Below, piece by piece: positions 1 to 11,119 of a stretch of 64,000 bases of DNA. Below the pieces are notes generated by a model, which was not told the DNA's origin, searched no databases, and saw nothing but the letters and a program-made list of their open reading frames with translations. Position numbers and translations under genes: made by a program. Origin of the DNA: Xenopus tropicalis. Taxonomy: Eukaryota > Chordata > Amphibia > Anura > Pipidae. The stretch covers positions 86,019,410 to 86,083,409 of the forward strand of contig NC_030683.2 in assembly GCF_000004195.4 (NCBI RefSeq), read 5' to 3'. Every line of letters starts with the position of its first letter. Position 1 is the stretch's first letter.

Positions 1-648
1 TAACAATCGATTTCTGCTGTTTTTTTTGTATATCACTGTAAAATTGTGACCACAATTAATATTAAATCTTCTCCCAATTGTTCAATGAGACATTGTTTTG
101 ATAAAAATTACAGCAGTGCTATCACAGACCGGCAAATTCCTACTGATGTGTCAAGTTTTTATTGTTATACAATAAAAGGAGAACATGATTGCACTACTCT
201 CAAACTTGCCTGGCTTGCATGGCTACCTTTTCATGTCTAACATCTTTCTCAATCATGCAGTGAGCATCTTGAGATGGCCCTAGTTGTGCAATAAAGAAAC
301 AGATAAATATAAAATAGACAAAAAAACAGATTGAGAATAAGAAGCAAACAGTGAGAAAAGTCTTAATAATAGACTGATGCTGGGAGCAGGCTTAAACAAG
401 TCCAAAGTACAGGCAAAAGGTCTGGGCAGGCAGCAAACAAGGACTGACCAATAGGCAGGCTGCAAACAGAGGCAAAGTCCAGTAAACAGGCCATGTCGGA
501 ACCAGCATATCACTCAAGAAACAGGCATGAAGCAGAAACAAGGGCTCAGGATTAAGGCAGGGACAAGGAACCAAAAAGGAAAACAGGCAGGAGTTCAGTG
601 AAGTAACAGGCTGGATCAGGCTGGGTAGCTGTAATGAGCAAACACTAT
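1..648. other. Non-coding flank with CAGGCA-rich repeat-like DNA
   Basis: No gene is visible. From about 360 to 640 the plus strand is rich in purines and in variants of CAGGCA, AGCAAACA and GGAACCA, which looks like part of a dispersed retroelement or low-complexity repeat. The last 36 bases, from GGATCAGGCTGGG to CACTAT, recur at about 3812-3845, in both cases directly left of a foldback MITE. Open frames here have no recognisable domain. Confidence 0.5.
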
Positions 649-1158
649 GGGGCACATTTACTAATCCACGAACGTCCGAAAAGTGTCCGAATGCGTTCTT
701 TTCGTAATGATCGGTATTTTGCGATTTCCTCGTAAATTGTCGCGACTTTTTCGTAGCCGTTACTACTTGCGCGAATTGTCGCGAATTTTTCGTAGCCGTC
801 GCGCCGAGTACGAAAGTTTCGGATTCATTCAAGCTTCAGTATCGTGACTTTCCTTGGGCCAGGTTGGAGCTGCAGAGTGCCATTGAGTTCTATGTGAGGC
901 TTCCAAAATCATGCAAAGTCTGAAATGTTTGCCCGCCGTTTATGAGTGCTCAATAAGAAAAAGTTGCGACAATATACGAGCAAATCGTAACGGCTACAAA
1001 AAAGTCGCAACAATCCGCGCAAGTTGTAACGGCTACGAAAAAGTCACGACAATTTACTAAAAAGTCGTAATGGTGACGAAAAAAATCGCAAAAAATACGA
1101 AAAAGTCGCAAAATGTTCATTTTTCCCATTCGGATTCGTGGATTAGTAAATGTGCCCC
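649..1158. mobile_element. Foldback MITE (GGGGCACATTTAC type), copy 1
   Basis: The element opens GGGGCACATTTACTAATCC and closes with the reverse complement, GGATTAGTAAATGTGCCCC. It is flanked by TAT on both sides (646-648, 1159-1161). The two halves are inverted versions of each other, built from short units around CGTAACGGCTACGAAAAAGT. It has no coding capacity, as expected of a non-autonomous DNA transposon. The superfamily is not certain: the target duplication could be TA or a 3-bp TAN. Related copies are at 3846, 39670, 45401 and 59625. Confidence 0.8.
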
Positions 1159-1289
1159 TATCTGTAGCAAGAAGCAGGCCTTAATTTTCAGATTAAAGTC
1201 ACCTGCTGTAGATGAGGTAGCAGGAGATAACTGTATAAAGGAGAGCAATAGAGGTCGCCTTTTAGGAAAGCTGCCCAGCACAAGATCTA

Positions 1290-1619
1290 AGGCTGATGCC
1301 ACACCAGGCGTAGGGCTGATTTTTTCGGCAAGCGGAAAAACGCTTGCCGAAAATTCAGCCCTACGCCTGCTACTTGTGCCTGCACCCGAATGAATGGGAT
1401 ACGCTCGGGTGCAGGCACATGTAGCCGATATACGCACGAAAACGCGAGAGAATGCAAAGTCTCGCGTTTTCGTGCGTATATCGGCTACATGTGCCTGCAC
1501 CCGAGCGTATCCCATTCATTCGGGTGCAGGCACAAGTAGCAGGCGTAGGGCTGAATTTTCGGCAAGCGTTTTTCCGCTTGCCGAAAAAATCAGCCCTACG
1601 CCTGGTGTGGCATCAGCCT
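1290..1619. mobile_element. Perfect nested-palindrome MITE, 160-bp arms
   Basis: The left arm (1290-1449) and right arm (1460-1619) are exact reverse complements by my base-by-base comparison, separated by a 10-base spacer at 1450-1459. The termini are AGGCTGATGCC and GGCATCAGCCT, flanked by TA on each side (1288-1289, 1620-1621), which fits a TA-target DNA transposon. Each arm holds smaller palindromes: GGCGTAGGGCTGA pairs with TCAGCCCTACGCC around an inner CGGCAAGCG/CGCTTGCCG stem, and GTGCCTGCACCCGA pairs with TCGGGTGCAGGCAC. Mirror-image open frames on the two strands are a by-product of the symmetry. Confidence 0.85.
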
Positions 1620-3697
1620 TAAACCCTCCTGTGGCTCACCAGAATAAAAGCGGAACCACTTTAACATATGCCCTGATATCGATGTTGGACAGACCAAACT
1701 GAGCATTATGAAAGTGGCTTAGTAAGAGAAAGAAAAAACAGAATTCTCATAAATTAGGTAAGTAAATCAGTGGGGAACAAAACAGGAATCCAACTGTGAC
1801 TGCAAATGTTAAAGAAAGGTGGTGAGACTTAGAAAAAATGCCTATTTGCTCCCCTAAATGCACCTGAAACCCAGCTTTGAAGGTCAGCTAGGATTAGATT
1901 TGGGGGGGAACCCTATTTTCTGTTGTAGATATTCTAGGAACTACAGTTGAATGACTGAAACATCAAAGGTGGCACCTGCAAGGGGGTGGGACTAGTAATG
2001 AGCAATGGGTGCAAAAAATGTTGTATGTATGGAATAAGTTACCGTTTCACAACATTTTAGATGAAACAAATCTGGACAGATACTGTATGTTCATCTCTAG
2101 GTGGAACTGAAAAAATGTCAGACAACCATTGCTCCATAGCAACAGATCCTTGGTCTGTCTTGTCATAAGGGTGACCTAGCTATTCCAAGGTTCCATTATT
2201 GGCATGTGCAGGGTTACAGCATAACCCACAAGACTTCCCAGTTGGGGACCATAAAAAACTGGTGGGTTTGAGCCAGATTGTAGGGAGCCGTGCACTGATA
2301 TGTACTTCATAGCTGGCAGGTAAAAATAACAGTTATGAAACTGCTTTGCTTTGTGTTCTTTAACAATGACTATTTTCATAAATATCGACCTGCAGTTTGT
2401 CCTCCCACTTGTATTCTAAAGCAAAAAAAAAAACAGCACCTCCATTAAATTTCTTCACTGAATGTTTGTCAGCGAGGACAAATATGAAAGAAATATCTGA
2501 AATGCCAAATCAAAATTCTTTCACTACTGCAAAGGAATAAGGTCAATACAATCTTTCTCACAAAGACACTTGTAAAGACTAATACTTTTCTTTACAAGGT
2601 TTTGTAAAGTCACTGATCCTATTATGGACTGTGTATTAATGTAATCCTTTTTACTTATAAAATGTAAAATACTGCAAGTAAACTTTGCAGCAAAGTGAAA
2701 TCTTTTCTCATAAGAATACAGCACAAATAGTTTGATAAGCTTGTGTACATGTTGTTCTGTATGTCTGGCTTCTACGTTTATTTATTTATACAGCTTTTGA
2801 GCTAATGCATTAAAAAAGCAAAGAACTGATTCGAAAATAAACTGTTAAGATGTAACCTTTTATAGACATTTGACCTATAGGAAGTCTGATATTTGCAACA
2901 TTTTATAAAATACAGATTACAGAAATACAGGTTTAAAGATAATAATGTTTATTTACCTATACAGAGGAGGACACATGTATGTGTTAAAATTCTTTTAGGC
3001 AATCCATGGTGTTTAGTTTCCTGTGAATTTTGCAGACAAGGGTGTTTGCATGCATGGCCAGGTTGTTTCTTAAGTCACAAATAATTTGGTGAAGCTTATT
3101 CAATTCCCTACAGTCCACTTTATGCTATACATAGTTATGTAGAAGATATGATTGAAAATATGGCATATGTACATCAGCAAGCAAATCCTTCCTAACCAAA
3201 AGGATTCAGAGTAAAGTAAAAAAGAGGATACAGAGAATCCTTTCTGATTTCAAAAGGGCAATTGGATTTAATCAAGAGTATTTATTTCAGTGACCTTGTA
3301 TTTTTACTTGCTAAAATTGCCAGTGGGAAAGCATACGCAGTAATTTGTTTTCCAAAGCTGTCTCCTGAAGAAAACTTTCAGAAGGATTAGTCGCTTATGG
3401 TAGTTTTAAAAGTAGGCATCTATACATTTATATATGTTTCAGCACTGTATTTAGAGGGCAGATAGCGGGCTGCAGGCCCAGCAATGCACTCTAGATAGCA
3501 TTTCATCCAGAAGGGCAGGCTAGGGAGTGTCAGGGGCTGCAAGGCACAGGACTCCATTATATTTACTACACAAAGTGCAGACCATGGCTCAGGTGGAAGT
3601 GCTAAGTGGATTTACTAAAGATTAAGGAGGTGTGCCCTTCTTTTCTGCAAAATACAAAAATACAAAGGTAATTCTAGAAGCATTCCAAAGCTGCCTA
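1620..3697. other. AT-rich DNA without a recognised feature
   Basis: No gene, intact repeat or RNA gene was recognised. Short open frames on both strands lack domains. A GC-richer patch at about 3460-3560 could be an old repeat but was not identified. Confidence 0.4.
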
Positions 3698-4271
3698 GTA
3701 CAGGTATGGGATCTACTATCCGAACACTTGGGACCTGGAGATGTCTAAATATCCATACCCTAAGGGGCCCATTCATTAAAGTACGATTGATTAGGAATGA
3801 GAAAAATCAGGATCAGGCTGGGTAGCTGTAATGATCAAACACTATGGGGCTGATTTACTAATCCACGAAGCCAAATCCCGAATTGGAAAAAATCGGATTG
3901 GAAACGAACATTTTGTGACTTTTTCATATTTTTGCGGTTTTTTGACGCGACTTTTCATTGAGTCCTATGGGAGGCTTCCAAAATCATGCACTGAAGTTTC
4001 AAAGTCAGAAAGGTTTTTGTGCCGTTTACGATCGCTCGGATATGAAGATTTCGTAACTTTTGGATCGCAACAACAATATTTTCATACGACAACGACACAA
4101 ATTTTTTCGTGGTTACTATGAAATTTTTCAAATCGTACTTTTAACAATCAGAAATTCGTGCCCCTAGTCTACTAAAAAGTTACATTTACATGAAATAAAC
4201 GCAATGCAGTTACTGTATTTTGCCATCAATATGGATTTATGTAGTCCAGGTTAAGGATCGGATACCTGTAC
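3698..4271. mobile_element. TACAGGTAT element, copy 1, interrupted
   Basis: The left terminus GTACAGGTATGGGATC and right terminus GGATCGGATACCTGTAC are inverted and flanked by TA (3696-3697, 4272-4273). Part of the internal sequence, GGGACCTGGAGATGTC, matches the same family at 48256. Most of the usual interior has been replaced by a foldback MITE (3846-4164) and its carried flank. The element is non-coding. Confidence 0.7.
3846..4164. mobile_element. Foldback MITE (GGGGCTGATTTAC type), nested
   Basis: It opens GGGGCTGATTTACTAATCC and closes AATTCGTGCCCC, with TAT on the left and TAG on the right. The right terminus is shorter than in sister copies, lacking the TTAGTAAATCAGC segment. It lies inside the TACAGGTAT element. 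Its left flank (about 3812-3845) is nearly identical to the left flank of the copy at 649. Confidence 0.7.
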
Positions 4272-5091
4272 TACTAAGCATGTAGGCAGTGTGGATATCT
4301 TTAAGCCCTAAGTGTATAACTTTACATATACATTTACATTTATTGCAGTACACTGAACAAAATGGAATATTTAAATACAGCATAAATTTGTTGTTAAACA
4401 ACCCCAGTTTTAACCTTAGAAAGGCTTCAAATTGGAATGAATTATGTTTTTTTTCCCTTCTTTCTCACTCTCAAGTTAAGGACTGTTATCTCAAGTTTAG
4501 GAATGTTAGAAGGGTGGCATGCCTTGAAGGAAGCTACACTGTCCAAGCAAAGAATGTGCAAAATATTCAGCTGGTAGCCTTAGTAGTTTTCCTCTATACT
4601 TTGTATCTCCATGTAGAACTCTGTGAAACACCATCCCAGTTAGAGTATAACATCCCCCCTTCAAGGTGAGGTTTCTTTGAATTTCTCTTCACATCACTAC
4701 ACTACAAGCCTGCTCATACCCAGTCACCTGACACTCCCTGGGGTTGAGAGCTCTGCAGTTGTTGTAGTCATATATTCACCAATAAAAGCTAACTATAATC
4801 TAATTTTTAGTTCCTTTTTAGTCCTTTGTACACATAGCAGGAGAAGGAAAAACACTATTTTTTCAAGTGCAGATCATTTATCCACAGCGAATGGTATCTA
4901 CCTTATAGCTGTCCAGAACACCAGTCTGTCACGTCCCATCTGTATAGAATGACATACAAGCCTTTGTGTCATTGGCAGAAGAAGATGCATTGCTTTCAGT
5001 GCTCTCCTAATGAACATATGAGATAAAAATAGACACAATATAGTATCTTCTGGCACACAGTTTAGAAATTTAGTCCAATTGTGTAATACAC
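4272..5091. other. AT-rich DNA without a recognised feature
   Basis: Open frames at 4289-4669 and 4677-4952 have no recognisable domain and no supporting splice or poly(A) context. I see no repeat that I can name. Confidence 0.4.
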
Positions 5092-5359
5092 TAGTGATGC
5101 ACAATTTTTTTCACCAGGCATGGATTCGCAGCAAATTTCTGCATTTCGCCATTAGCGAATTGTTTTGCAAAAGTTCAGCAAAATTTCTCCATGAAAATTT
5201 GTGTGAAAAAAAAAAAAAGGCAATGTCACATCAATCTAGCCAGGATTGCAGCAAAAATGGTGCAAATGTGGTTCACAAATTTTTCCCCGTTTTGCAAATT
5301 TTTCCATAGTTTCAAGAATTTATCAGCGAAACGAAACGGGACAGATTAACTCATCACTA
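5092..5359. mobile_element. TAGTGATG...CATCACTA MITE, copy 1
   Basis: The left end reads TAGTGATGCACAATTTTTTT and the right end GATTAACTCATCACTA. Both include a TA that may be the target duplication. The interior carries GGCATGGATTCGCAGCAAAT and AACGAAACGGGACAGATT, which recur in copies at 31728, 37082 and 45053. Non-coding. Confidence 0.75.
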
Positions 5360-5549
5360 TAATGCATCATTACTACTCTACTCTCTGTACATGATTTTCT
5401 TCAGTTACTTCTCTATCCATGAACCAATCAAAGCCAAGGCCAAAAGACCTAAAGCAGATATTTATGTAAAAAACTGACTAGCCAGTCTTCATCTACATTA
5501 TGACAATGTCATAAAAAGCAAGTACTGCACATTTATTTGACAAATTGCG

Positions 5550-5800
5550 ACAGATTCAATTTGGTGAGAAAAAAGTTTGTCACATGAAAACTCATGGGCG
5601 AGATTTAATTTGAGATGCAATTCAATTCAATTCAAACTTATGTCAAGGGTTTATCATGTAAAAACTCTACTGAAGTCTACTGAAGAAAAAAAAACTGCAA
5701 CTGAATAAGGAGAACATTTTTTCTCCTCAAATTGATTCTTGTCCATGAGTTTTCATGTGATAAACCATGAGATAACTTTTTCTCATTGAACTGAATCTGG
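5550..5800. repeat. Imperfect foldback repeat
   Basis: CAGATTCAATTTGGTGAGAA on the left is inverted as TTCTCATTGAACTGAATCTG on the right. Inside, TCACATGAAAACTCATGG is inverted as CCATGAGTTTTCATGTGA. This looks like an old MITE; boundaries and family are uncertain. Confidence 0.6.
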
Positions 5801-5872
5801 TCCATTATGGGAAGAGATATTTGAGAAATAGTTTAGATCTTAACTTGCTAAAACCAATTACAGTTTAAAACA

Positions 5873-6290
5873 TGTAGAATTAGCCATACAATTCAGAATT
5901 GGATTGGAGGAAAAGCTGGAAATTTGTAAGCATATAATAAATAATCCTGAATTTGCACACAACATTCATATATTAGTAGGAATATCACAGTTAGGACAGA
6001 TTTATCAAAATGTGAGATTAGAGCTATTCACAGAAACATTCACCCACATTCTATGAGATTTATCAAATGATGAACTCTTTCACCCATTAATAACTAAATC
6101 ATTAATAACTAAATATTTTTTCTGTGGTGAGCTCTAATCTCTCATTTTGATAAATCTATCCCTAACTGTAATATTCCTATTACTATATGAATGTTGTGTG
6201 CAAATGTAGGATTATTTATTATATGCTTACACATTTCTAACTTTTTTCTCCAATCCAATCCAATTCTGGATTGTATTGGTTCATTCTACA
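5873..6290. repeat. Long foldback element with arms near 190 bp
   Basis: TGTAGAAT at 5873 is inverted as ATTCTACA at 6283-6290, and the match continues inward through CAGAATTGGATTGGA, AGCATATAATAAATAATCC, CACAACATTCATATA and GATTTATCAAAATG on the left, each inverted on the right. The arms diverge by scattered substitutions and small gaps. It is a probable MITE of about 418 bp without coding capacity. Confidence 0.7.
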
Positions 6291-7654
6291 CATTAAATAG
6301 CATTTTTCCATTGTTGAATATAATGCATTTAGCCAATTATATGTATTTATTTTAATGTATCTACCAACACAACCAGTTCTTTCAATGTAATTTTAAGTAG
6401 AAACTGTAATATTGGTATATTAAATGGTTTACTAAATGCAATATATTGTAAGCTTTAGAGCGACACAAGTCCCTTGTAGACCTCAGACTTGTGTTACCTG
6501 GAAAATTCAATATAATTAAACCATTTAATTTATTGTTTTTATACCAAATATATTATCTGATATAAGCTCATTCTGCATCTGTTTTACTTTCAAGTCAAGT
6601 TGTGTTAGGTGGAGGCATATTGAGTTAAGAAAAATACATTTAGTAAATTTGCTCCAAGGATTTCCATCACTCTTCTGATGCAAATGTGAATAATACTTTC
6701 TGCTGCTAAAAATGTAATTGTCTTTTCTGTTCTTACCTGTGGATGGAAGGATCCCAAGTGAGTTCCTTATACTGACCTTGCGTATATTTTTGCATGTATT
6801 TCTATAAATTCTTCCACTGTGGATTTCTCTGAATTCATGTGTATGCATGATGATTAATTCCTTGTGTGCATCTAAACTAGCTACACGCTGTGATATGATA
6901 ACTAAATTTAGACCCAATTCTTCATGGTGATTTGTTTTAATGACCTTCATAAGGGCAAATAACTAATTAAAATAATTTGTTCATTCTGCGATAAAGTAAT
7001 AATACAGTACATACATAAACTACAGTTCTACTTTTGTCCTGTGTACATCAGTAAAACTGGAATATTGAAAGCCAATTGCCACCATTTAATATCCCTACTG
7101 ATTTTATAGACCTGAGAACATTAATATTTTCTAACTCTTTAAGTATTGTTTACCTTGTATACATAAATTGATGGTAACTAGCGTAGAGTGGGTTAAGACT
7201 CTTTTTAGCAGTTTGATTCACTAATGTTGTTTTCTTTTCAAACATCTACAATCGTATACTTTCAAAATTAAAGCTTGAAGGTTAAAGATAAGAGGCTTCG
7301 ATTTAGTTTATATACATAAGCTGCCGTGTAACTATGGAGGCAAGCATTAAAGGTTCAGTAGTGCTGCAGGACCCCCTGTGCAAAGATGTTTAGAATGAGA
7401 GGCTTCATGCAGAATAAAATGTTTAATTCATAAATACAAACAGATATAAGGGCTTATTTACTAGCACAAAGTGCAGCCCTAAGCGCACAATAATGTCCAC
7501 AAAAACACTTACCTCAATTCATGCTTCCATGTACTTTTGTGTTCACTTTCCTGAATAAGGTACAAAGTAAAAGTCAAATGGAAACAAAGAACATCAAATT
7601 AGCATCTGCCTTGAACTGATATTATTAAATAGATCATACTGCTGAGAATGCTTC
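6291..7654. other. AT-rich DNA without a recognised gene
   Basis: A 141-codon open frame on the minus strand (6525-6950) has no recognisable domain, so I treat it as chance. A short weak inverted repeat spans about 6420-6530 (TTAAATGGTTTA against TAAACCATTTAA). GGGCTTATTTACTAGCAC at about 7450 resembles a MITE terminus with no visible partner. Confidence 0.4.
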
Positions 7655-8085
7655 TTAAAGGAGTAGCAAAGGTAAAATCAAAGTAACTTTATCAGAAAGG
7701 TCTATGTAAATACAGCCATAAACAGTCCTTAGTGAAAGGAAACACAGGACTTCTTGTGTTCTTTTGTGTATACATGTTCTTCTGTGTAAGATGTCCTGCT
7801 GTCAGAAAAATCATTCAGGGCATGGTACAAGTCTGCTTAATTTGCTCCTCTCCCCCTCCCATCAATTCTTAACCCCCTCCCAACTGTGCTGTGTAATCTG
7901 AGCTACCTGCAGCTAGAGCTACAGCATGGAAGCTATTGAGACCAAGCTAGAATGGAAGCTGCTTGTTAAACAGAGGGAGTTTCTAGGGCTGTTTACCCAG
8001 GTATATTACAGCTTTCTACAGATTATATATAGTGTTTTAGCTTGCACTATTGTGACTAATCTATTGCCAATAAATGACAATGCTA
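7655..8085 (+). mobile_element. T2-type MITE, copy 1, right end decayed
   Basis: It starts in TTAA with TTAAAGGAGTAGCAAAGG and continues with AACTTTATCAGAAAGGTCTA and the family interior (CTCCTCTCCCCCTCCC, GTAATCTGAGCTACCTGC, GACTAATCTATTGCC). The usual right terminus CCTTCTCCTTTAA is missing. The TTAAAGGRR opening and TTAA target fit T2 MITEs of Xenopus (Kolobok-like). Non-coding. Confidence 0.75.
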
Positions 8086-8711
8086 ATGGTGACTATACCT
8101 GAATGATAAATTAAAGTGCAATTGAAGATGAGTAACCAATTCATAAACATTTATTCTAAAAAAAATAAAAAACAACTGATAAATAAAAAGCCATATGAAA
8201 CCCTTCCATTAAAGCTGATAAGTTTGAAAACAGTAGACTTGAATATTTTAACTGCCAGATATAAAAGAGGTGTCTAAAAGACAAAAATGAAACCCTTACA
8301 GCAACATAAGTTGAAGTTTGCCTCTCTGTTGATCACCAGAAACCTCATTTACAACTGCATGTGTCATTGTGAAAAAATGTAAATGTTACAGTATATGCAT
8401 TGAAGCCATTGATTAAAAGTAATTGCTTCCATTTTTGCACTTCCATATAACTGTAGTCTGCTTTGATGAATAGTGCCTAGCTGCATTTATTCACAATGGA
8501 GAACCCTGGATCTAATGTCACCCTGAATATAGCAGGTTGCATCATTAGGTGCAACAGAATTGTGCCAAAGGAGTTACACAATAATAGTATTTTAATGCTA
8601 CATAAGGTTGGTACATCAGGAGCATGTGCCGATTTACCTCCAAAAATTGCACTTTTCACACTACACTGTGTTCGTAAATGAGCATAAAAATGTCTATTGC
8701 TCTAATTTCTG
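8086..8711. other. Single-copy-looking DNA, no feature seen
   Basis: Two overlapping opposite-strand open frames of about 60 codons (8477-8681) have no domain. Nothing else was recognised. Confidence 0.4.
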
Positions 8712-8719
8712 TTAGCGAG

Positions 8720-9263
8720 TAGGGATGTAGCGAACCTAAAAAAAAAAGTTCGCGAACGCGTTCACGAACTTATGCCAAAAAGCACGAATATTCGCGAACT
8801 TTGCGAACCCCATAGACTTCAATGGGAAGGCGAACTTTAAAACCTAGAAAAGCCATTTCTGGCCAGAAAACTGATTTTAAATTTGTTGAAAGGGTGCCAC
8901 GACCTGGACAGGGGCATGCAGGAGGGGGATCAAGGGCAAAAATTTCTCTAAAAAATACTTTGTTGAAAAAGCGTTGCGTAAAAACGGGCAGACCTAGCGG
9001 AAATACGTGGCGGTTTTTGCTATTTCGCGCTATTGGCACCATGGAAACAGGATTTGCTTACACCAGTACTAGGCTGAAAAACGCCATGTGTGGTTGTGCG
9101 GCGTTTTTTTAGGCTGAGAAAGAACGCAGAGAAAAAACGCAGCGAAAAAAACGCGGCGAACCCAAATTGCGAACATACGCGGAAAGTTCGCGAACTTGCG
9201 CGTTCGCGAACACCCGATGCTCGTGTGAATTAGTTCGCCGGCGAACAGTTCGCTACATCTCTA
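8720..9263. mobile_element. hAT-type non-autonomous transposon
   Basis: The termini TAGGGATGTAGCGAAC and GTTCGCTACATCTCTA are inverted repeats with one mismatch. They are flanked by an exact 8-bp duplication TTAGCGAG (8712-8719 and 9264-9271), the target size of hAT transposases. The subterminal regions are packed with short GTTCGCGAAC-like palindromes, and the right third repeats AACGC/CGCAG units. The interior has no transposase; frames of 90-96 codons on both strands are not recognisable proteins. The sharp target duplication suggests a fairly recent insertion. Confidence 0.88.
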
Positions 9264-9367
9264 TTAGCGAGAGGTGAGGACTTTGGTTTAAGAAGTCACG
9301 TTACTTAAAATTCCCAGTATACAGAGCAATCAAAATCATCAGAATGTTCGGAACACTTTCTTTAATA

Positions 9368-9701
9368 GTACAGGTATAGGATCCTTTATCCGGAAACCCA
9401 TTATCCAGAAAGCTCCGAATTACGGAAAGCCTGTCTCCCATAGACTCCATTTTAATCAAATAATTCAGAATTTTAAAACTAATTTCCTTTCTCTCTGTAG
9501 TAATAAACCAGTATCTTGTAATTGATCCCAACTAAAATATAAATAATCCTTATTGGATGCAAAACAATCCTATTGGGTTTATTTAATGGTTTATTGATTT
9601 TTTGGTAGACTTAAGGTATGGAGATCCAAATTATGAAAAGACCCCTTATCCGGAATACCCTTGGTCCCGAGCATTCTGGATAATGGGTCTTATACCTGTA
9701 C
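9368..9701. mobile_element. TACAGGTAT element, copy 2, complete
   Basis: The left terminus GTACAGGTATAGGATCC is inverted as GGTCTTATACCTGTAC at the right, flanked by TA (9366-9367 and 9702-9703). Subterminal TTATCCGGAAACCCATTATC on the left is echoed by TTATCCGGAATACCC and GATAATGGGTC on the right. At about 334 bp this is the best-preserved member of the family here. Non-coding. Confidence 0.82.
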
Positions 9702-11110
9702 TAGTGAACTAATCCCAGGTACCCAACTCATACCTTTCCTCAGCGTACAAGCACACTTCAGTGATCCTCAGCCCTACTAAGTTGCCTACTATCAATTCTG
9801 TCATAATACCTGCTGTTGCATTAGATATTTAAAATAATTATTACATATTATTTATGTATTATTATAATTAAAATGAATAATACATATACATATTAATTCT
9901 GCTACTAGAATTTCTCTTTCTCCCATTCTCTCTTGCTGCAGATTTTCAAGAGGGCAAGAAGGGGAGCAGTAAACTTCTTTCCATCCTGTTTCTTTTAAGA
10001 GGACTAAAATAACTACCAATTATAGATTCCGAAATCATAAGACTATCTGTGTGACCTTTCTTGTAGATTTAAAAGTTAATTCCAGTTTCTTGTTCTCTAA
10101 AGCAAATGAAGCAATTTTTGCAAATTATTCCTGGCAGGAGCCACTTATTTCATACATGCTTTATTATGGCTCATTTCCAGTAGGAAAACTAGACCAAAAA
10201 TGGTGTTGCTTTTCTAAATCCATAATTGGCAAGTATAATGTCTCTTCCTGTTTATAGTGTAACTTTTCCCCACTCTATGCCGCACTCTATTTCACTGTGG
10301 GCTGTTCCTTGAATTTGGCTTTATCTGGAATAAATCTTGTGTCTAAAAAATTTTTTGAGAAAAATAATGGACTTACATGGAACTATTTCTATCTATAAAA
10401 AAGAGAAGCATTTGTAAAATCCCTCACTGACGCAGTTTGCATAGATTACCAACAACTGATTATCAGTGTAAATTGCAAACGCAGCACTTGTTTCTGACTT
10501 CAATATAATATTTTACTATTAATGCAAATGAGTAATACATACAATCATATCTGTATCAGAGGCCAGGAAATGTGACATATACTTCCAGGATTAAAGCTGG
10601 TAACTGATTCCCCATTGACTCTTATCACAGGCTTAGCATGCACATTATACAAGCCAGGCTGGATTCATTTCATAGAAAAGATATTAATCATCTTTGTAGT
10701 AATGTTACAGTTGTTGAATAATAAAACTGGCCAATGCACAGGGAGACTGTGAATAAAATTAACCCTTATGTATGAACCATTAAAGCTACCATAAACAAAT
10801 TTTACAAATTTATGTGCCAGCATTTATGAAATGGAATCCTGTTAGGTTTTTGTGCATCACAAAAACATTGGTATGTTAAATCAGCTCTGGTTTTTTTTTC
10901 CAAGATGATTTACTAAACCCTAAATACAATTATGGTCATATTTTATATACCGAACTTACTGCACCAGCCTAAAGGTTTAGTATATCTACAATAGAAATGA
11001 CCCAGGCATTTTCACAGGAGCTCTCTATTCTGGGTTTTGTTGAGAGCGTCAGTGACACTGCACATGCTCAGTGAGCTCTCGGCAGCTTTTGATAATCTAA
11101 GTTTAGGGGA
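9702..11110. other. AT-rich DNA without a recognised feature
   Basis: No gene or nameable repeat. The frame at 10051-10257 has no domain. Confidence 0.4.
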
Positions 11111-11119
11111 CATTTTAAA

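Noticed and set aside
1117..1702. Two near-identical frames on opposite strands (MGYARVQAHVADIRTKTR...)
   Set aside because: Mirror images created by the perfect palindrome at 1290-1619, not a gene family.
6525..6950. 141-codon minus-strand frame
   Set aside because: No recognisable domain, AT-rich codon use, no supporting splice or promoter context.
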